Source of the DNA: Acidobacteriota bacterium
Lineage (GTDB): Bacteria > Acidobacteriota > Blastocatellia > Pyrinomonadales > Pyrinomonadaceae
Length of the DNA stretch: 64,000 nt
NCBI GenBank assembly: GCA_003222895.1
Contig: QHXI01000048.1
Coordinates: forward strand, 117,312 to 181,311
Reading direction: 5' to 3'
The position numbers and the translations under genes are program-made. Position 1 is the stretch's first letter. Every line of letters begins with the position of its first letter. The notes beneath the pieces were generated by a model that saw only the letters and a list, made by a program, of their open reading frames with translations, was not told the DNA's origin and ran no database searches. Below are positions 8,452 through 16,882 of the stretch, piece by piece.

Positions 8452-8877
8452 ATGGTGCTTGCTCTCCCGCACGAAGTTTTTCTATCGCACTCAAGTCAAG
8501 ACTTGGACTTTGTTGATGTGTTAGCCGCCCGAATACGACGACACGGCGTGCCCGTTTGGTATAGTCGAGCCAACATCATGGGCGCTCAGCAGTGGCACGA
8601 TGAGATTGGCGCCGCATTACAACGATGTGATTGGTTCGCGGTTGTACTGTCATCACAGTCTGTCGAATCGATGTGGGTAAAACGGGAACTCTTGAAAGCC
8701 CTGGAACAACGGCGCTTTGAGAACAGGATCATTCCCATTCTCTTTCAGCCTTGTGATTATGAACAGTTGTCATGGACACTTTCATTCTTTCAAATGATCG
8801 ATTTTACTGGGCAGTTCGCGGATGGCATGAGGGAACTCCTCAGAGTCTGGGGTATTGGCTATGATGAACACCTCTGA
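8452..8877 (+). CDS. Stand-alone TIR domain protein (catalytic Glu present)
   Basis: 141 residues, starting 13 bases after the first TIR gene ends. Motifs are V-F-L-S-H-S-S-Q-D (residues 9-17), V-P-V-W-Y-S (33-38), W-F-A-V-V-L-S (61-67) and W-V-K-R-E with Glu79, which aligns with the catalytic Glu of TIR NADases. The C terminus ends shortly after the domain and carries no obvious sensor or effector domain. Tandem arrangement with a diverged sister suggests a two-subunit assembly. A defence role is possible but no other defence gene is adjacent. Confidence 0.9.
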   Translation: MVLALPHEVFLSHSSQDLDFVDVLAARIRRHGVPVWYSRANIMGAQQWHDEIGAALQRCDWFAVVLSSQSVESMWVKRELLKALEQRRFENRIIPILFQPCDYEQLSWTLSFFQMIDFTGQFADGMRELLRVWGIGYDEHL

Positions 8878-8892
8878 AACTTGGAGATACAC

Positions 8893-9489
8893 TTAATTCC
8901 TGGTCCGCAAATATTCTGCCGGCAGCGGACTCTTCTCGTCTTCCGCCTGCCAGAATACCGTCACGATCCACCAACGCTTTCCATCATTCGTCATCTGAAT
9001 ACTATTAATGCCGCGCGCAAACGGCTTTGGATCGTCTTTTCGATGACGTGATTCGTACGTGCTGAACAGGTGTGCGATGTTCGCAAACTTCTCGGTGCGG
9101 CGCGAAATTTCTCGTTCAAAGAATCCGTCCTTCTCAAGTAAGGGCGACGAACGTTGAATGTAATCGTCGGGTGTGAGCACGCGCGATCCTACCTCGCCAG
9201 TTTGCCGGCGGCCCGTGGGAATCAAACGCGCGCCCGGATAAAACAGCGATCGAAATCGATCCCAATCGCGCTTGCCTGGCGGTCCTGAAATGACGTCATA
9301 GAGCGAGGCCACTATTGCGTCCATCGTGGCGACATCAGCCGGCTTGGCCGTACTGACAGGCAATGGCGAAGGCTGCGGCGTCGGCGTCGGCGTTGGTGTT
9401 TGAGCTGATACCGAAACAGAGGCCATCGCAGCCAAAGCAAAACCAATTGTTAGAATGGCACCGCACCGAACTTTCGATAGGAATGTCAC
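8893..9489 (-). CDS. Secreted NTF2/SnoaL-like protein
   Basis: The GTG start at 9489 follows GGGAGAAGAG and gives 198 residues. The signal peptide (hydrophobic residues about 8-28, ending V-S-A-Q) is followed by a Thr/Pro repeat linker and an NTF2-like domain with D-R-F-R-S-L-F-Y-P-G-A-R-L, Y-I-Q-R-S-S-P and W-W-I-V-T-V-F-W-Q. Such domains in this phylum are usually annotated only as nuclear-transport-factor-2-like; no catalytic residues can be assigned. It is divergent from the exporter at 9649. Confidence 0.75.
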   Translation of the reverse strand: MTFLSKVRCGAILTIGFALAAMASVSVSAQTPTPTPTPQPSPLPVSTAKPADVATMDAIVASLYDVISGPPGKRDWDRFRSLFYPGARLIPTGRRQTGEVGSRVLTPDDYIQRSSPLLEKDGFFEREISRRTEKFANIAHLFSTYESRHRKDDPKPFARGINSIQMTNDGKRWWIVTVFWQAEDEKSPLPAEYLRTRN

Positions 9490-9648
9490 TTCTCTTCTCC
9501 CGTCATCGATTGATTTGCGCAATTAAACCACGCGAAGAGTTAAGCCGCAAAACAGTTATTTCGCACTGCCCGTTCAATGCGAACAGGGAGGTCCGCGCTC
9601 GAATCGCAGTTTGGCGCAAGCACTGCGCGAATGTTATTAACATTGTTC

Positions 9649-10920
9649 ATGTCTGCGCGACTTGAAGTGCGACCGAGACGAGACCGCGGCCTGGGCGAAA
9701 TGTTCCGGGCGCTGCGGCATCGCAACTTTCGTCTGTTCTGGTCGGGTGCGTTTCTTTCCAACGTCGGAACCTGGATGCAGGCTGTCGCGCAAGGATGGCT
9801 GGTGCTGAAGCTCTCGAACTCGCCGTTTTATCTGGGCCTCGACGGATTCATGGCGACCGCGCCGGGAATGGTTCTCACCTTGGCGGGCGGAGTATTTGCC
9901 GACCTCTTGGATCGACGAAAACTTTTGATCTACACGCAGGCGGTCGCCGGTCTTTCAGCACTCACGCTCGGCTTGCTCGTGCTGACGAACGTCGTGCACA
10001 TTTGGATGATCCTTTGCTTGTCATTCGTCACCGGCTGCTGCATGGCTCTCGCTGGCCCATCGTACATGGCGCTTGTTTTCGATCTAGTTGATCGTGAAGA
10101 TTTAGCGAATGCCATCGCTTTGAACTCGACGCAGTTTCAACTTGCCCGGGCTCTCGGTCCGGTCTGCGCAGGTATTGGATTTAAGTTGTTCGGTCTCGCG
10201 GGCTGTTTCATCGCGAATGGCCTTTCGTTCGTATTCGTCGTCGTAGCCATGCTGATGGTGAAATTTGATCGACGCGGCGCAACTAAACGTCTGGCCACGC
10301 GTTCAGTGAAACAGAAAGGAGTCTTCATCGGTGATCTAATCGCCGGCGTTCGTTATGTTGCGGGGCGTCCGCGCGTTTCGATGCTGCTGATGATCTCGGC
10401 CGTCACCAGTTTGTTCGGCGCGCCATACATTTTCATGACTCCGGTTTTCGCGCGCGACGTTTTTCATTTGGCAGAGACTGGCCTCGCGGTATTGATGGGC
10501 ACGGCCGGAGCGGGAGCACTGTTTGGCGCGTTGTTTCTTGCTTATCTGGGCGACTTTCGCCGCAAAGGATGGTTTGTGCTCGGCGGCGATTTGGCGTTCG
10601 CGCTGTGTCTGATCATGTTTTCGCTTTCGACGCACTTGGGATGGTCGCTGTTCTTTCTGTTCGCGCTTGGCTTCGGAATCGTGTGTTCAGTCGCCGTCAC
10701 CAACACACTCTTGCAGAAGCTGGTCACCGACGAAATGCGCGGGCGTGTGATGAGCATGTTCATGCTTTCATTTATCGGCGCGATGCCCATAGGAAACCTA
10801 ATTGCGGGCAGCGCGTCTCAGCGCTTTGGAGTGCAACGCACGCTGGCTGCAGGCGGAGCGATCATCGCGATCTTTGTGGCAACGCTCGCAGCGCGCAGCC
10901 CGAAATTGCGCGAACTGTAA
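9649..10920 (+). CDS. MFS transporter, EntS/enterobactin-exporter type
   Basis: The ATG at 9649 gives 423 residues, starting M-S-A-R-L-E-V. The sequence F-R-A-L-R-H-R-N-F-R-L-F-W-S-G at the N terminus and G-T-W-M-Q-A-V-A-Q-G-W-L-V-L are characteristic of the MFS_3/EntS group. There are about 10-12 hydrophobic spans and a motif D-R-R-K-L-L-I in the 2-3 loop. The substrate is unknown; members export siderophores, drugs or other small molecules. No regulator lies next to it. Confidence 0.88.
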   Translation: MSARLEVRPRRDRGLGEMFRALRHRNFRLFWSGAFLSNVGTWMQAVAQGWLVLKLSNSPFYLGLDGFMATAPGMVLTLAGGVFADLLDRRKLLIYTQAVAGLSALTLGLLVLTNVVHIWMILCLSFVTGCCMALAGPSYMALVFDLVDREDLANAIALNSTQFQLARALGPVCAGIGFKLFGLAGCFIANGLSFVFVVVAMLMVKFDRRGATKRLATRSVKQKGVFIGDLIAGVRYVAGRPRVSMLLMISAVTSLFGAPYIFMTPVFARDVFHLAETGLAVLMGTAGAGALFGALFLAYLGDFRRKGWFVLGGDLAFALCLIMFSLSTHLGWSLFFLFALGFGIVCSVAVTNTLLQKLVTDEMRGRVMSMFMLSFIGAMPIGNLIAGSASQRFGVQRTLAAGGAIIAIFVATLAARSPKLREL

Positions 10921-10967
10921 CGCCGTTTTGTCTATTCCAAATTGATGTGCAAAACTTCTGGTTCGGA

Positions 10968-11939
10968 ATGAGAAAGAAAATCATTTTGGCATTAATCGCG
11001 GGAGCGTTGACCGTAGCGGCAGTTATCGCTCAGGCCCAAAGCGGATGGACCAGCAATCGCGTCAGTTCCGGCGATAAGGACCTGAACGCGATTTACTTCG
11101 TCGATTCCAAGCATGGATGGGTCGCGGGTGACGACGGCTTTCTGGCGTACACCGACGACGGCGGCGCACATTGGGTCGAGCGCCGGCTCGGCGTGAACCA
11201 CGCGATCAATGACATCTATTTCACGAACAAGGACAAGGGTTTCATCCTGGCGGGCGGCAGCATTTTTGAAAGTTCTGACGGCGGTCATTCGTGGCGCGAG
11301 GCGCACAAGTTTATTCCGTCAGAATTTGACGGCGCGACGCCGGAGCTTTACAGCTTGCGCTTCAATGGAAAGAAACGTGGTTGGGTGGTTGGCTCGGCCA
11401 GCCGCAACGACGAGATCGTCAACAGCATTCTCGCGATCACACGCGACGGCGGCGCGACCTGGCAAGTTCTGCATCCGCCAGCGAATCAGGAATTGATTCA
11501 CATCGATTTTGTTGACGAGAAGCGCGGCTGGATCGTCGGCGCCGGCGGCGCCATTCTGCACACTGAAGACGGCGGCGAAACGTGGACAAGACAGAAGTCG
11601 GAAACTACCGTCACGCTTTATCACGTCGATTTTCGCAATGAAAGAGAAGGCTGGACCGTCGGAGAGAAAGGCACAATTTTACGAACTGACGACGGTGGCC
11701 GAACCTGGAGAAAAGTTGAGACTCCTGCGCGCGGGACACTCTTGAGCGTGCAATTCGTCAGCGAAGACGAGGGCTGGATCGTTGGCCGCGGCGGCGCGAT
11801 TTTGCGTTCCGGCAATCGTGGTCAGACTTGGATCGAGCAGAAGAGTGGAACAAAACAAAACCTCTACGCTCTATTCATCGATAAGAAAAACGGTTGGGCG
11901 GTTGGAAGCAAGGGATTAATACTCAAATATCAACGGTGA
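10968..11939 (+). CDS. Secreted YCF48/BNR-repeat protein
   Basis: The ATG at 10968 gives 323 residues with a signal peptide (ending A-Q-A-Q near residue 24). At least six beta-propeller repeats follow, with the pattern G-W-(V/I)-V-G-x-x-G-x-(I/L)-L-x-T-x-D-G-G-x-T-W (for example near residues 45, 95, 145, 190, 230 and 275). This is the YCF48-like fold known from photosystem II assembly factor HCF136/Ycf48, but here it is an extracytoplasmic protein in a non-photosynthetic context. The partner is unknown. Confidence 0.9.
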   Translation: MRKKIILALIAGALTVAAVIAQAQSGWTSNRVSSGDKDLNAIYFVDSKHGWVAGDDGFLAYTDDGGAHWVERRLGVNHAINDIYFTNKDKGFILAGGSIFESSDGGHSWREAHKFIPSEFDGATPELYSLRFNGKKRGWVVGSASRNDEIVNSILAITRDGGATWQVLHPPANQELIHIDFVDEKRGWIVGAGGAILHTEDGGETWTRQKSETTVTLYHVDFRNEREGWTVGEKGTILRTDDGGRTWRKVETPARGTLLSVQFVSEDEGWIVGRGGAILRSGNRGQTWIEQKSGTKQNLYALFIDKKNGWAVGSKGLILKYQR

Positions 11940-12006
11940 CCTTCAAGTTTATAATTCTGCTTTAGATTGTTGCTATCGTACTTCTGAGAATAATTCTGCA
12001 ACCCTG

Positions 12007-12462
12007 ATGAGCCTCATCGAAAGACTAAAACACAGGCTTGGCCTCGCGACCCCTCACACGGGCCGTCATCCGATTCGCATTTTCCTGCTGGAAGACGACG
12101 AGCGTCGCTGCGATTGGTTCAATAAGCGCTTCAAAGGCGACGAGATTGACATTGCCTGTGAAGTCGAAGAGGCAAAGGAACTCTTGTCAACGCGCACGTA
12201 CGATTCGATTTTCCTTGATCACGACCTGATGCCGGAGCATTACGGATCAGACACTCCCGACGATGAACGTACCGGCTACGCGATCGCATCGTTCCTGGCT
12301 GAGCGGCGCGAACTTCAACGCTCGGCCACAATCATGGTGCACAGCTTCAATGCCGACGGCGCGTTGCGAATGGTCGAGACGTTGCGAAGCGCCGGCCGCC
12401 AAGCCGACTACATTCCTTTTCACATGCTGGAAGAACGTCTGAGAAATTTCTGGCCGCGATAA
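12007..12462 (+). CDS. Cyclic-phosphate processing receiver-like protein
   Basis: 151 residues forming a receiver-like fold: I-F-L-L-E-D-D-E-R-R at residues 24-33 supplies the acidic pair, and S-I-F-L-D-H-D-L (about 71-78) supplies the Asp corresponding to the phosphoacceptor but followed by H-D. The R-C-D-W-F and L-D-H-D-L patterns match the 'cyclic-phosphate processing receiver' family, which in other genomes is associated with RNA cyclic-phosphate repair; that link is family knowledge. No kinase or RNA ligase is adjacent. Confidence 0.7.
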   Translation: MSLIERLKHRLGLATPHTGRHPIRIFLLEDDERRCDWFNKRFKGDEIDIACEVEEAKELLSTRTYDSIFLDHDLMPEHYGSDTPDDERTGYAIASFLAERRELQRSATIMVHSFNADGALRMVETLRSAGRQADYIPFHMLEERLRNFWPR

Positions 12463-12749
12463 GCAGTCAACCGCCTGCGGTAGCGGGCCGGGTTGATCTC
12501 ACATTTTTTTCAGCCTGCGGAGCGGAAGAGAGTGATGGTATTTCCCTGGAACTGAATGGTACCGAAGATCACGGCTATTATAGTGCGCGCCGTTGGCGAT
12601 TCGCTCCGATTGATCCATTGATTCAATGATTCAATTCTGAGCGTCCCGCAAGATCGCAAATCGCAAGCCTGACCCCAGTCTCGCCCAGTATAGGTTCCGT
12701 TGCCGTAAAGAGTTGGAGTGACCGCATTGCTCAATTGAAGCTGACATCT
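12463..12749. other. Intergenic stretch without a supported gene
   Basis: No open frame here has both a ribosome site and recognisable protein sequence. A weak inverted pair CAACC/GGTTG at 12468-12496 followed by a run of T could terminate the receiver-like gene. A minus-strand frame of 74 codons (12510-12734) has no family resemblance and was not called. Confidence 0.4.
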
Positions 12750-12908
12750 CTAACCGGGACCAGGCTGTGAATCAGTGAGATTGGATTCATCCTTTGCCTG
12801 GTGCCGCGGCGACGCCTGCTGCTTACGTGGGTTTTCATTTTCACGCATCGCTTTGTTCTTCTTGTCTTTGCGATGGTGATCCTTCTTTTGACGATCTTTG
12901 TCCGACAT
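12750..12908 (-). CDS. Small highly charged hydrophilic protein
   Basis: 52 residues, start ATG at 12908 preceded by GGAGG. It is composed mainly of Lys, Asp, His, Arg, Gln and Glu (N terminus M-S-D-K-D-R-Q-K-K-D-H-H), with no hydrophobic core, so it is probably disordered. It lies immediately downstream of the baeRF-like gene on the same strand. It is one of several tiny hydrophilic proteins with strong ribosome sites in this region. Confidence 0.6.
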   Translation of the reverse strand: MSDKDRQKKDHHRKDKKNKAMRENENPRKQQASPRHQAKDESNLTDSQPGPG

Positions 12909-12926
12909 GACGCCTCCAATCTTTTA

Positions 12927-14156
12927 TTAAGCTTCAACCAGGGCTTCCGACTTCGAAACAACTCCTGCTTGTTCATAAGGCGCGGCACTGTCAGCCGATA
13001 CGCGATACCGAATGAAGCCGCCCACGCCGCCGACCGGTTCGAGCAAGCTTACATCTTCAACAAAGCTCACTCGCGCTGACGACAACTCGGTCGCTCGCCG
13101 GATTAGTTCGTCGGCGACGGTGCGATGATCGAGGGTTGACGGCGCGCTGCCATAAATCTTCAGGACGTTTGCGACTTCGGCTTCATCGTATTTGAGATCG
13201 CCTGCGGATTTTGTGATGAGCATTTCCTCAACTTGCCCGTTTGATAACGCCGCCAAAGTTTCCACGACCCCGGCCACACCAAGGTCGTCAGCGCGATATT
13301 CATTCATCAGCCGTTCAACCTTTTGCATATCGGTCAGAGTGTCATGTCGTTGGAAAGCCTTCAAGGACTGCTCAAACAATTCGTGTTCGGGAGTATCGAT
13401 TCCGAGGCTCAGTACGTCAATGACTTTTTCGGAAAGCTCTTTGCTCATTTGTTCCCGAAGAATAGGCATCACTGTGGCTTCATCGCCGGCCAATATCACG
13501 CTATTTATCGCTTCGTCTCTGACTGTACGTTCGAGCACATCAATGACTTCCTTCGCGTGATGCAAATGATAATTTTCCAAATGCCGCTGGTATCGGCTCT
13601 GAGACCAGCCGCCAACTTGGGCTTGCTTCGTCTTGACGTTCTCGATTTCTTTACGATCGAGAGCCTGGCCGGCAGCGAATACGATAATCTTTGCCCGATT
13701 AGTATCAGCCAGCACGAGGGCATAGCGGCGATATTGATCGATGAGTCGTGCCAGCGGATAAAGATGCGGCCGATCGTAGACGAAGAGTTGATGTCGTTCG
13801 AATGGAACTTCGAACTGCCCGGCCTGAAAGAAATCCTGCGCGCCCGCACACGCGAAAATTGCCAGCCCCTGGGTGGAGGATCTGAAGTCGTTTTCGAGAA
13901 ACCTTTCGATGCGCACAAAGTCCTCATCAAAACTTTCCCTTTCCCGCGAGTGCGCCGCATATGTGCGCGCGCGGCCGGTGAGTTGTTTGCGAACGAACGG
14001 ACCAAAATCATTCTTGCCACGTTCATTCGCGCGGCCGTCGAGATAAAGACTTATTACTGGGAGCTTGCTTGAATCAAACTCAAGTAACCGATCGAGCAGT
14101 TCTTCGGGCCTGGATGTTTGTTGTTTTCTTTCCGCTGCTGGGTTGGGTGAACTCAT
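12927..14156 (-). CDS. baeRF/Vms1-like release-factor family protein
   Basis: The ATG at 14156 is preceded by AAGGAGG and gives 409 residues. The N-terminal part contains L-P-V-I-S-L-Y-L-D-G-R, then Y-A-L-V-L-A-D-T-N-R-A-K-I, a conserved block of bacterial archaeo-eukaryotic release factor families related to eRF1 and Vms1/Ankzf1 peptidyl-tRNA hydrolases. The H-L-E-N-Y-H-L-H-H-A-K-E-V segment and the S-V-I-L-A-G-D-E-A-T-V stretch fit the same group. A role on stalled ribosomes or in hibernation is plausible from the family but not shown. Confidence 0.75.
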   Translation of the reverse strand: MSSPNPAAERKQQTSRPEELLDRLLEFDSSKLPVISLYLDGRANERGKNDFGPFVRKQLTGRARTYAAHSRERESFDEDFVRIERFLENDFRSSTQGLAIFACAGAQDFFQAGQFEVPFERHQLFVYDRPHLYPLARLIDQYRRYALVLADTNRAKIIVFAAGQALDRKEIENVKTKQAQVGGWSQSRYQRHLENYHLHHAKEVIDVLERTVRDEAINSVILAGDEATVMPILREQMSKELSEKVIDVLSLGIDTPEHELFEQSLKAFQRHDTLTDMQKVERLMNEYRADDLGVAGVVETLAALSNGQVEEMLITKSAGDLKYDEAEVANVLKIYGSAPSTLDHRTVADELIRRATELSSARVSFVEDVSLLEPVGGVGGFIRYRVSADSAAPYEQAGVVSKSEALVEA

Positions 14157-14409
14157 CGCTGTTAGCCTCCTTCCAACTAACTTGATCGTGTCGTTGTGCC
14201 TCAATCGTTTTGACTTTCAAATCAACTCGTCCAACTTATCGCGAAATAGCGTGGACTTCGCGATCTCGCTCGTTATGTGAACACCGTTTATTCGCTCTTT
14301 TTTCGCTTATCAAAACATTTGTCGTCCTAATACACTGCAATGGCGATCGAACTCGACGGCCTATAATCAGGCGCCGCGCCGGCAGTCTAAGTTATGCGGC
14401 CGGGTTGGA

Positions 14410-14715
14410 CTAGGCCGCTTTCTTTTTTGCTTCGGCCGAATCCCGATCGATTAATTTCGAGAAACGACTCTCTTCACCGGCCTTCGTCTCTTCCTGATAA
14501 AGAAACGACAGCTTGTTTTCCTCGAAGCCGCGGAAGAACTCTTCCCAGGTAACCGGTTCGAGAGTTTGCTCGCCAGAATAGCCAGGATAATCAATGCGCA
14601 GCACACCAGAGCCGCCTTTGTCTTCGGTGTTTATGACTCTCGCCGGATGCCCGCCACGAGCCTCGACCCAGGTTCGTATCTCGTTGTGATCTGTAGTTAC
14701 TTTTGCTTCTGACAT
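14410..14715 (-). CDS. Conserved hypothetical protein (often misannotated as glucan-branching enzyme)
   Basis: The ATG at 14715 follows GAGGAGGG and gives 101 residues. Recognisable pattern: E-I-R-T-W-V-E-A-R-G-G-H-P-A, then G-V-L-R-I-D-Y-P-G, then T-W-E-E-F-F-R-G-F-E-E, then L-S-F-L-Y-Q-E-E-T. Homologues with these blocks are commonly labelled '1,4-alpha-glucan branching enzyme' in databases, but 100 residues cannot hold that enzyme. Function is unknown. It diverges from the rhodanese gene at 14988. Confidence 0.75.
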   Translation of the reverse strand: MSEAKVTTDHNEIRTWVEARGGHPARVINTEDKGGSGVLRIDYPGYSGEQTLEPVTWEEFFRGFEENKLSFLYQEETKAGEESRFSKLIDRDSAEAKKKAA

Positions 14716-14987
14716 AAATCCGCCCTCCTCGATTTGACCGAAATGCAACACCATGCCGTACGGCGCATGTATTCTTCGCGAACATGTCTTCCGGACGGCG
14801 AGCTTGCCACGAAACAATTTAATAGTCGTTCGTTTGCGACTCTGAATCGACCGCAAGCCTAATGCCGAAGAAATCAAGATCGTCCGTGAGTTCGGGTTCC
14901 TGCTTTCGCACTGCGCGATGGCATTCAGGTTGCACATGTAAGCCTATAGCAGAATTATTTTATCAATCAGGGAGAGTGCGAATTCCT

Positions 14988-15320
14988 ATGACCGTGCAAA
15001 GAATTACCGTTGATGATGCGCAAAAGCGAATGGCGCATGGTGAGAATGTGTTTTTCGTTGACACGCGCAATCCGACAGCGTGGGCGGAAGCAGATACGAA
15101 ACTCCCGCAAGCCATCCGCGTTCCTGCCAATGCAGTTGAAGAACATTTCGCGGATATACCGCGCGATCGGTTGGTGGTCACCTACTGCACGTGACCAAAC
15201 GAAGCTTCCAGCGCCCGTGTGGCGCAAGTACTGATCGAAAACGGTTGGAAAGATGTTCGCGCGCTGAGTGGTGGTTTTGACGCCTGGAAGAGTGCGAACC
15301 TACCGCTTGAACCGAAGTAG
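14988..15320 (+). CDS. Rhodanese-domain protein, probable selenoprotein (in-frame UGA at 15192-15194)
   Basis: The ATG at 14988 is preceded by GGGAGAG. Read through UGA at codon 69, the gene encodes a complete 110-residue single-domain rhodanese: F-F-V-D-T-R-N-P-T-A-W (residues 19-29), T-Y-C-T-[UGA]-P-N-E-A-S-S-A-R-V-A at the active-site loop, then V-R-A-L-S-G-G-F-D-A-W at the C terminus. Relatives have Y-C-x-C-P-x-E, so UGA replaces the second Cys. Coding similarity continues unbroken for 41 codons to TAG. A hairpin downstream (GCGCC-CGUGU-GGCGC, 15211-15225) is a SECIS candidate. The window's formate dehydrogenase also uses Sec. The alternative is a point-mutated pseudogene. Confidence 0.8.
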
Positions 15321-15441
15321 AAAAACTTCTAATTATCGGATGTATCGGAAGATTGGTTTGCTCAACGAACCAAAAGCAACTACTGAAGTAAGTTGGCTGA
15401 TCAGGCAACTCTTTTGGTCATTTGAGTGTCCTCTGAATTCG

Positions 15442-15708
15442 TCAAGCGGCCAAAGAAATTAGTTTTCGTTTCACCACGTTCTGTCTGATGGCATCCGCTA
15501 GCAGTCGATGGTCGTGTTGGAATTCCTGTTTCCTGTCGTCATTAAGCGGGAAAGCATTCTGATACTTGGTGACCAAGTATTCGCAGAGTTCCTCTTCGTT
15601 GGTAATGAATAAATAATCAAAGCCCATTCCTTGGATTTCCTGCATCGCGGCAGTGCTGGACGAATTGTTTCCGTCACCTCTGATAAAGTCACGGTTGTTG
15701 GTTTTCAT
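15442..15708 (-). CDS. Hypothetical protein, 88 residues
   Basis: The ATG at 15708 is preceded by GGAG. Composition is that of a soluble mixed alpha/beta protein; visible segments are G-F-D-Y-L-F-I-T-N-E-E-E-L-C-E-Y-L-V and a basic helical C terminus. No family was recognised. It is convergent with the rhodanese gene. Confidence 0.55.
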   Translation of the reverse strand: MKTNNRDFIRGDGNNSSSTAAMQEIQGMGFDYLFITNEEELCEYLVTKYQNAFPLNDDRKQEFQHDHRLLADAIRQNVVKRKLISLAA

Positions 15709-15814
15709 CTTGAGTCTCCATTACAAACCAGGAGTGGACCATACCCGCACTTCGTCACAGGCAGGTGACGTCGTGGATACTAAATCTTAACTTTTCGCGG
15801 CCCACACTCCTCTG

Positions 15815-16024
15815 CTACCTTCCTGCTTTTTCCCTCTTCGGATTTCTTGACGGCGCCGATGCTGCCGCGTCTTCATCCTCAGCGCTACCGACGTTCTGCC
15901 GGGCATCAGTTGCTTGCAGAACCTCGGACCGTTTGTTCAATTTATTTGCGGCTCCGGAGCGCGGACTCTGTTTCTTCCCCTCCCCAGTTGGCGGCTGATT
16001 GAGCTTATTGCGATTCTTATTCAT
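15815..16024 (-). CDS. Small disordered hydrophilic protein
   Basis: The ATG at 16024 has AGGAG eight bases upstream and gives 69 residues. It is rich in Asn, Lys, Ser, Ala and charged residues (begins M-N-K-N-R-N-K-L-N-Q) with no hydrophobic core, so it is probably disordered. Same style as the proteins at 12750 and 16883. Confidence 0.55.
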   Translation of the reverse strand: MNKNRNKLNQPPTGEGKKQSPRSGAANKLNKRSEVLQATDARQNVGSAEDEDAAASAPSRNPKREKAGR

Positions 16025-16161
16025 TGCTTCACTCCTATCTGCTAATGATTCCAAGCCCAGCGCCACTCAACCTACGACGCATCGCATGAATATTCAGCGA
16101 CGCTAATCCTCACACTCCCGGACGCCGGGTGATTTTTTTTCTTATTCAGCACGCCTTTGAA

Positions 16162-16644
16162 CTATCGGGCTCCCAATGGCTGCGGCTGACCTTGCAGCGC
16201 GGGCACATTTCCGGCACGCTCGTGCACTTCAAACTGGTTATCGATTTCCTTGACGCCGCGCACAAACCGGGCGGCCCGCAGCACCTTCGGCAATTCGTCA
16301 GCGAGAATTTGACCGCGCAGTGTTACGACCTGGTCTTTCGCCGTGATATCAAAGGCGCCAATATGCACGGGAATTCTTCCCAGACGCGATCGCACGCGAT
16401 CAACCAATACGTCGTCGGTAACCTCGTCGTGCTGAAAGATCGATTTCGTTTCGGCTACGACACCGTAGGCGCGGTTCTTAAGATCGCGACTCGTCTTTTC
16501 TGCTTTGTCGCTAATTCTATTACCGGCAGCTTCGACTTTGTCGCGAATCAGCGTCCGGCGGCGCTTGCCTCGGTCCGGATCGAAGATGTACATCAAGGCA
16601 GCGCCCAAACCGACTCCACCTACCAGCGCAACTCCCTTATTCAT
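16162..16644 (-). CDS. BON-domain protein
   Basis: The ATG at 16644 follows AGGAGG and gives 160 residues. The N terminus has one glycine-rich hydrophobic segment (G-V-A-L-V-G-G-V-G-L-G-A-A-L-M-Y-I-F) followed by D-P-D-R-G-K-R-R-R. The BON domain occupies about residues 80-145: V-L-V-D-R-V-R-S-R-L-G, I-T-A-K-D-Q-V-V-T-L-R-G, and V-R-G-V-K-E-I-D-N-Q. BON domains bind phospholipid surfaces, and such proteins are often induced by osmotic or envelope stress. Confidence 0.85.
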   Translation of the reverse strand: MNKGVALVGGVGLGAALMYIFDPDRGKRRRTLIRDKVEAAGNRISDKAEKTSRDLKNRAYGVVAETKSIFQHDEVTDDVLVDRVRSRLGRIPVHIGAFDITAKDQVVTLRGQILADELPKVLRAARFVRGVKEIDNQFEVHERAGNVPALQGQPQPLGAR

Positions 16645-16665
16645 GAATAGTCCCTCCTTCTCTTC

Positions 16666-16711
16666 TTTGAGCAATTAACCGCGGCGGGTTTGAGCAATTA
16701 ACCGCGGCGGG
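16666..16711. repeat. Perfect 23-bp tandem duplication
   Basis: Unit TTTGAGCAATTAACCGCGG-CGGG occurs at 16666-16688 and again at 16689-16711 without a mismatch, directly upstream of the BON-protein ribosome site. Only two copies, so not an array. Confidence 0.9.
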
Positions 16712-16882
16712 CAGTTTATTCTTACGATTCAAAATCAGTCTTATTTAGAAACCATCTCGAGGGTTTGCAACGCGAGTGCCAACCTTAATTATTCGCGCAA
16801 AACTTTGCACAAAAAACAAGAAGGCTCACGACGATCATCTTTCGAATATCAATCGTGAGCCCTCGGTGTGGACAGCACCACT

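Noticed and set aside
8031..8877. Known TIR-based system such as Thoeris
   Set aside because: No ThsA-like SIR2/SLOG effector or other partner lies nearby; both genes are single-domain TIR proteins.
12510..12734. Minus-strand frame of 74 codons
   Set aside because: No ribosome site, no family resemblance, and low-complexity stretches.
15192..15194. Reading the UGA in the rhodanese as a simple nonsense mutation
   Set aside because: It falls exactly at a conserved Cys position, the downstream frame is intact, and the genome uses Sec in formate dehydrogenase. Not excluded, but less likely.
16666..16711. Possible CRISPR or satellite array
   Set aside because: Only two adjacent copies without spacers.
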